This document shows, one piece after another, positions 5,664 through 5,690 of a DNA stretch of 5,690 bases; the stretch's first letter is position 1; each line of letters begins with the position of its first letter. The DNA is from Rubrobacter sp. (lineage in GTDB: Bacteria > Actinomycetota > Rubrobacteria > Rubrobacterales > Rubrobacteraceae), in NCBI GenBank assembly GCA_016781725.1, contig JADDPU010000220.1, positions 578-6,267 on the forward strand, written 5' to 3'. The position numbers and the translations under genes are program-made. The notes beneath the pieces were generated by a model. That model ran no database searches, was not told where the DNA came from, and saw only the letters and a list, made by a program, of their open reading frames with translations.

Positions 5664-5690
5664 TCTCAGCCCGCGCGCGGCGAGGTCCGG

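Noticed and set aside
5671..5680. CCGCGCGCGG palindrome after the SDR stop
   Set aside because: It is a ten-base self-complementary GC string without loop or T-run, expected at this base composition, and the window ends too soon to judge context.

Overview
The window is GC-rich and almost fully coding on the + strand. Arginine AGG and isoleucine ATA codons are fairly common, and TTG or GTG serve as starts for every gene whose start is visible. This suggests a high-GC, possibly thermophilic actinobacterium of the Rubrobacter kind. That placement is inferred from composition and gene content, without any marker gene.

Layout. (1) Positions 2-3004 hold the 3' part of a type I restriction endonuclease R subunit (HsdR). 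Its N-terminal nuclease core and true start lie before the window. After the usual HsdR helical region it carries a Schlafen-type AlbA_2 domain, which is the most unusual protein feature here. (2) Positions 3005-3110 form an intergenic leader with a short hairpin behind hsdR, further overlapping inverted repeats, and an AGGAGG that sits correctly for a six-codon ORF rather than for the next gene. (3) Positions 3111-3893 encode a ComB-family 2-phosphosulfolactate phosphatase. (4) Positions 3890-3991 hold a well-initiated but very short ORF that overlaps the comB stop and looks like a gene stub. (5) Positions 3981-4832 encode a 3-hydroxybutyryl-CoA dehydrogenase. (6) Positions 4833-4883 are a heptad-based inverted repeat. 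(7) Positions 4902-5663 encode a FabG-like short-chain dehydrogenase. Only 27 bases follow it.

How the parts relate. The restriction gene is the end of a defence locus whose hsdM and hsdS partners would lie outside the window. comB, the stub, the dehydrogenase and the SDR are tightly packed on one strand and may be co-transcribed. The last two enzymes both act on 3-hydroxyacyl/3-oxoacyl thioesters and fit a fatty-acid or C4 acyl-CoA module. comB has no visible coenzyme M or sulfolactate partner genes. The points most worth following up are the HsdR-AlbA_2 fusion, the heptad repeat, the comB leader mini-ORF and the gene stub.
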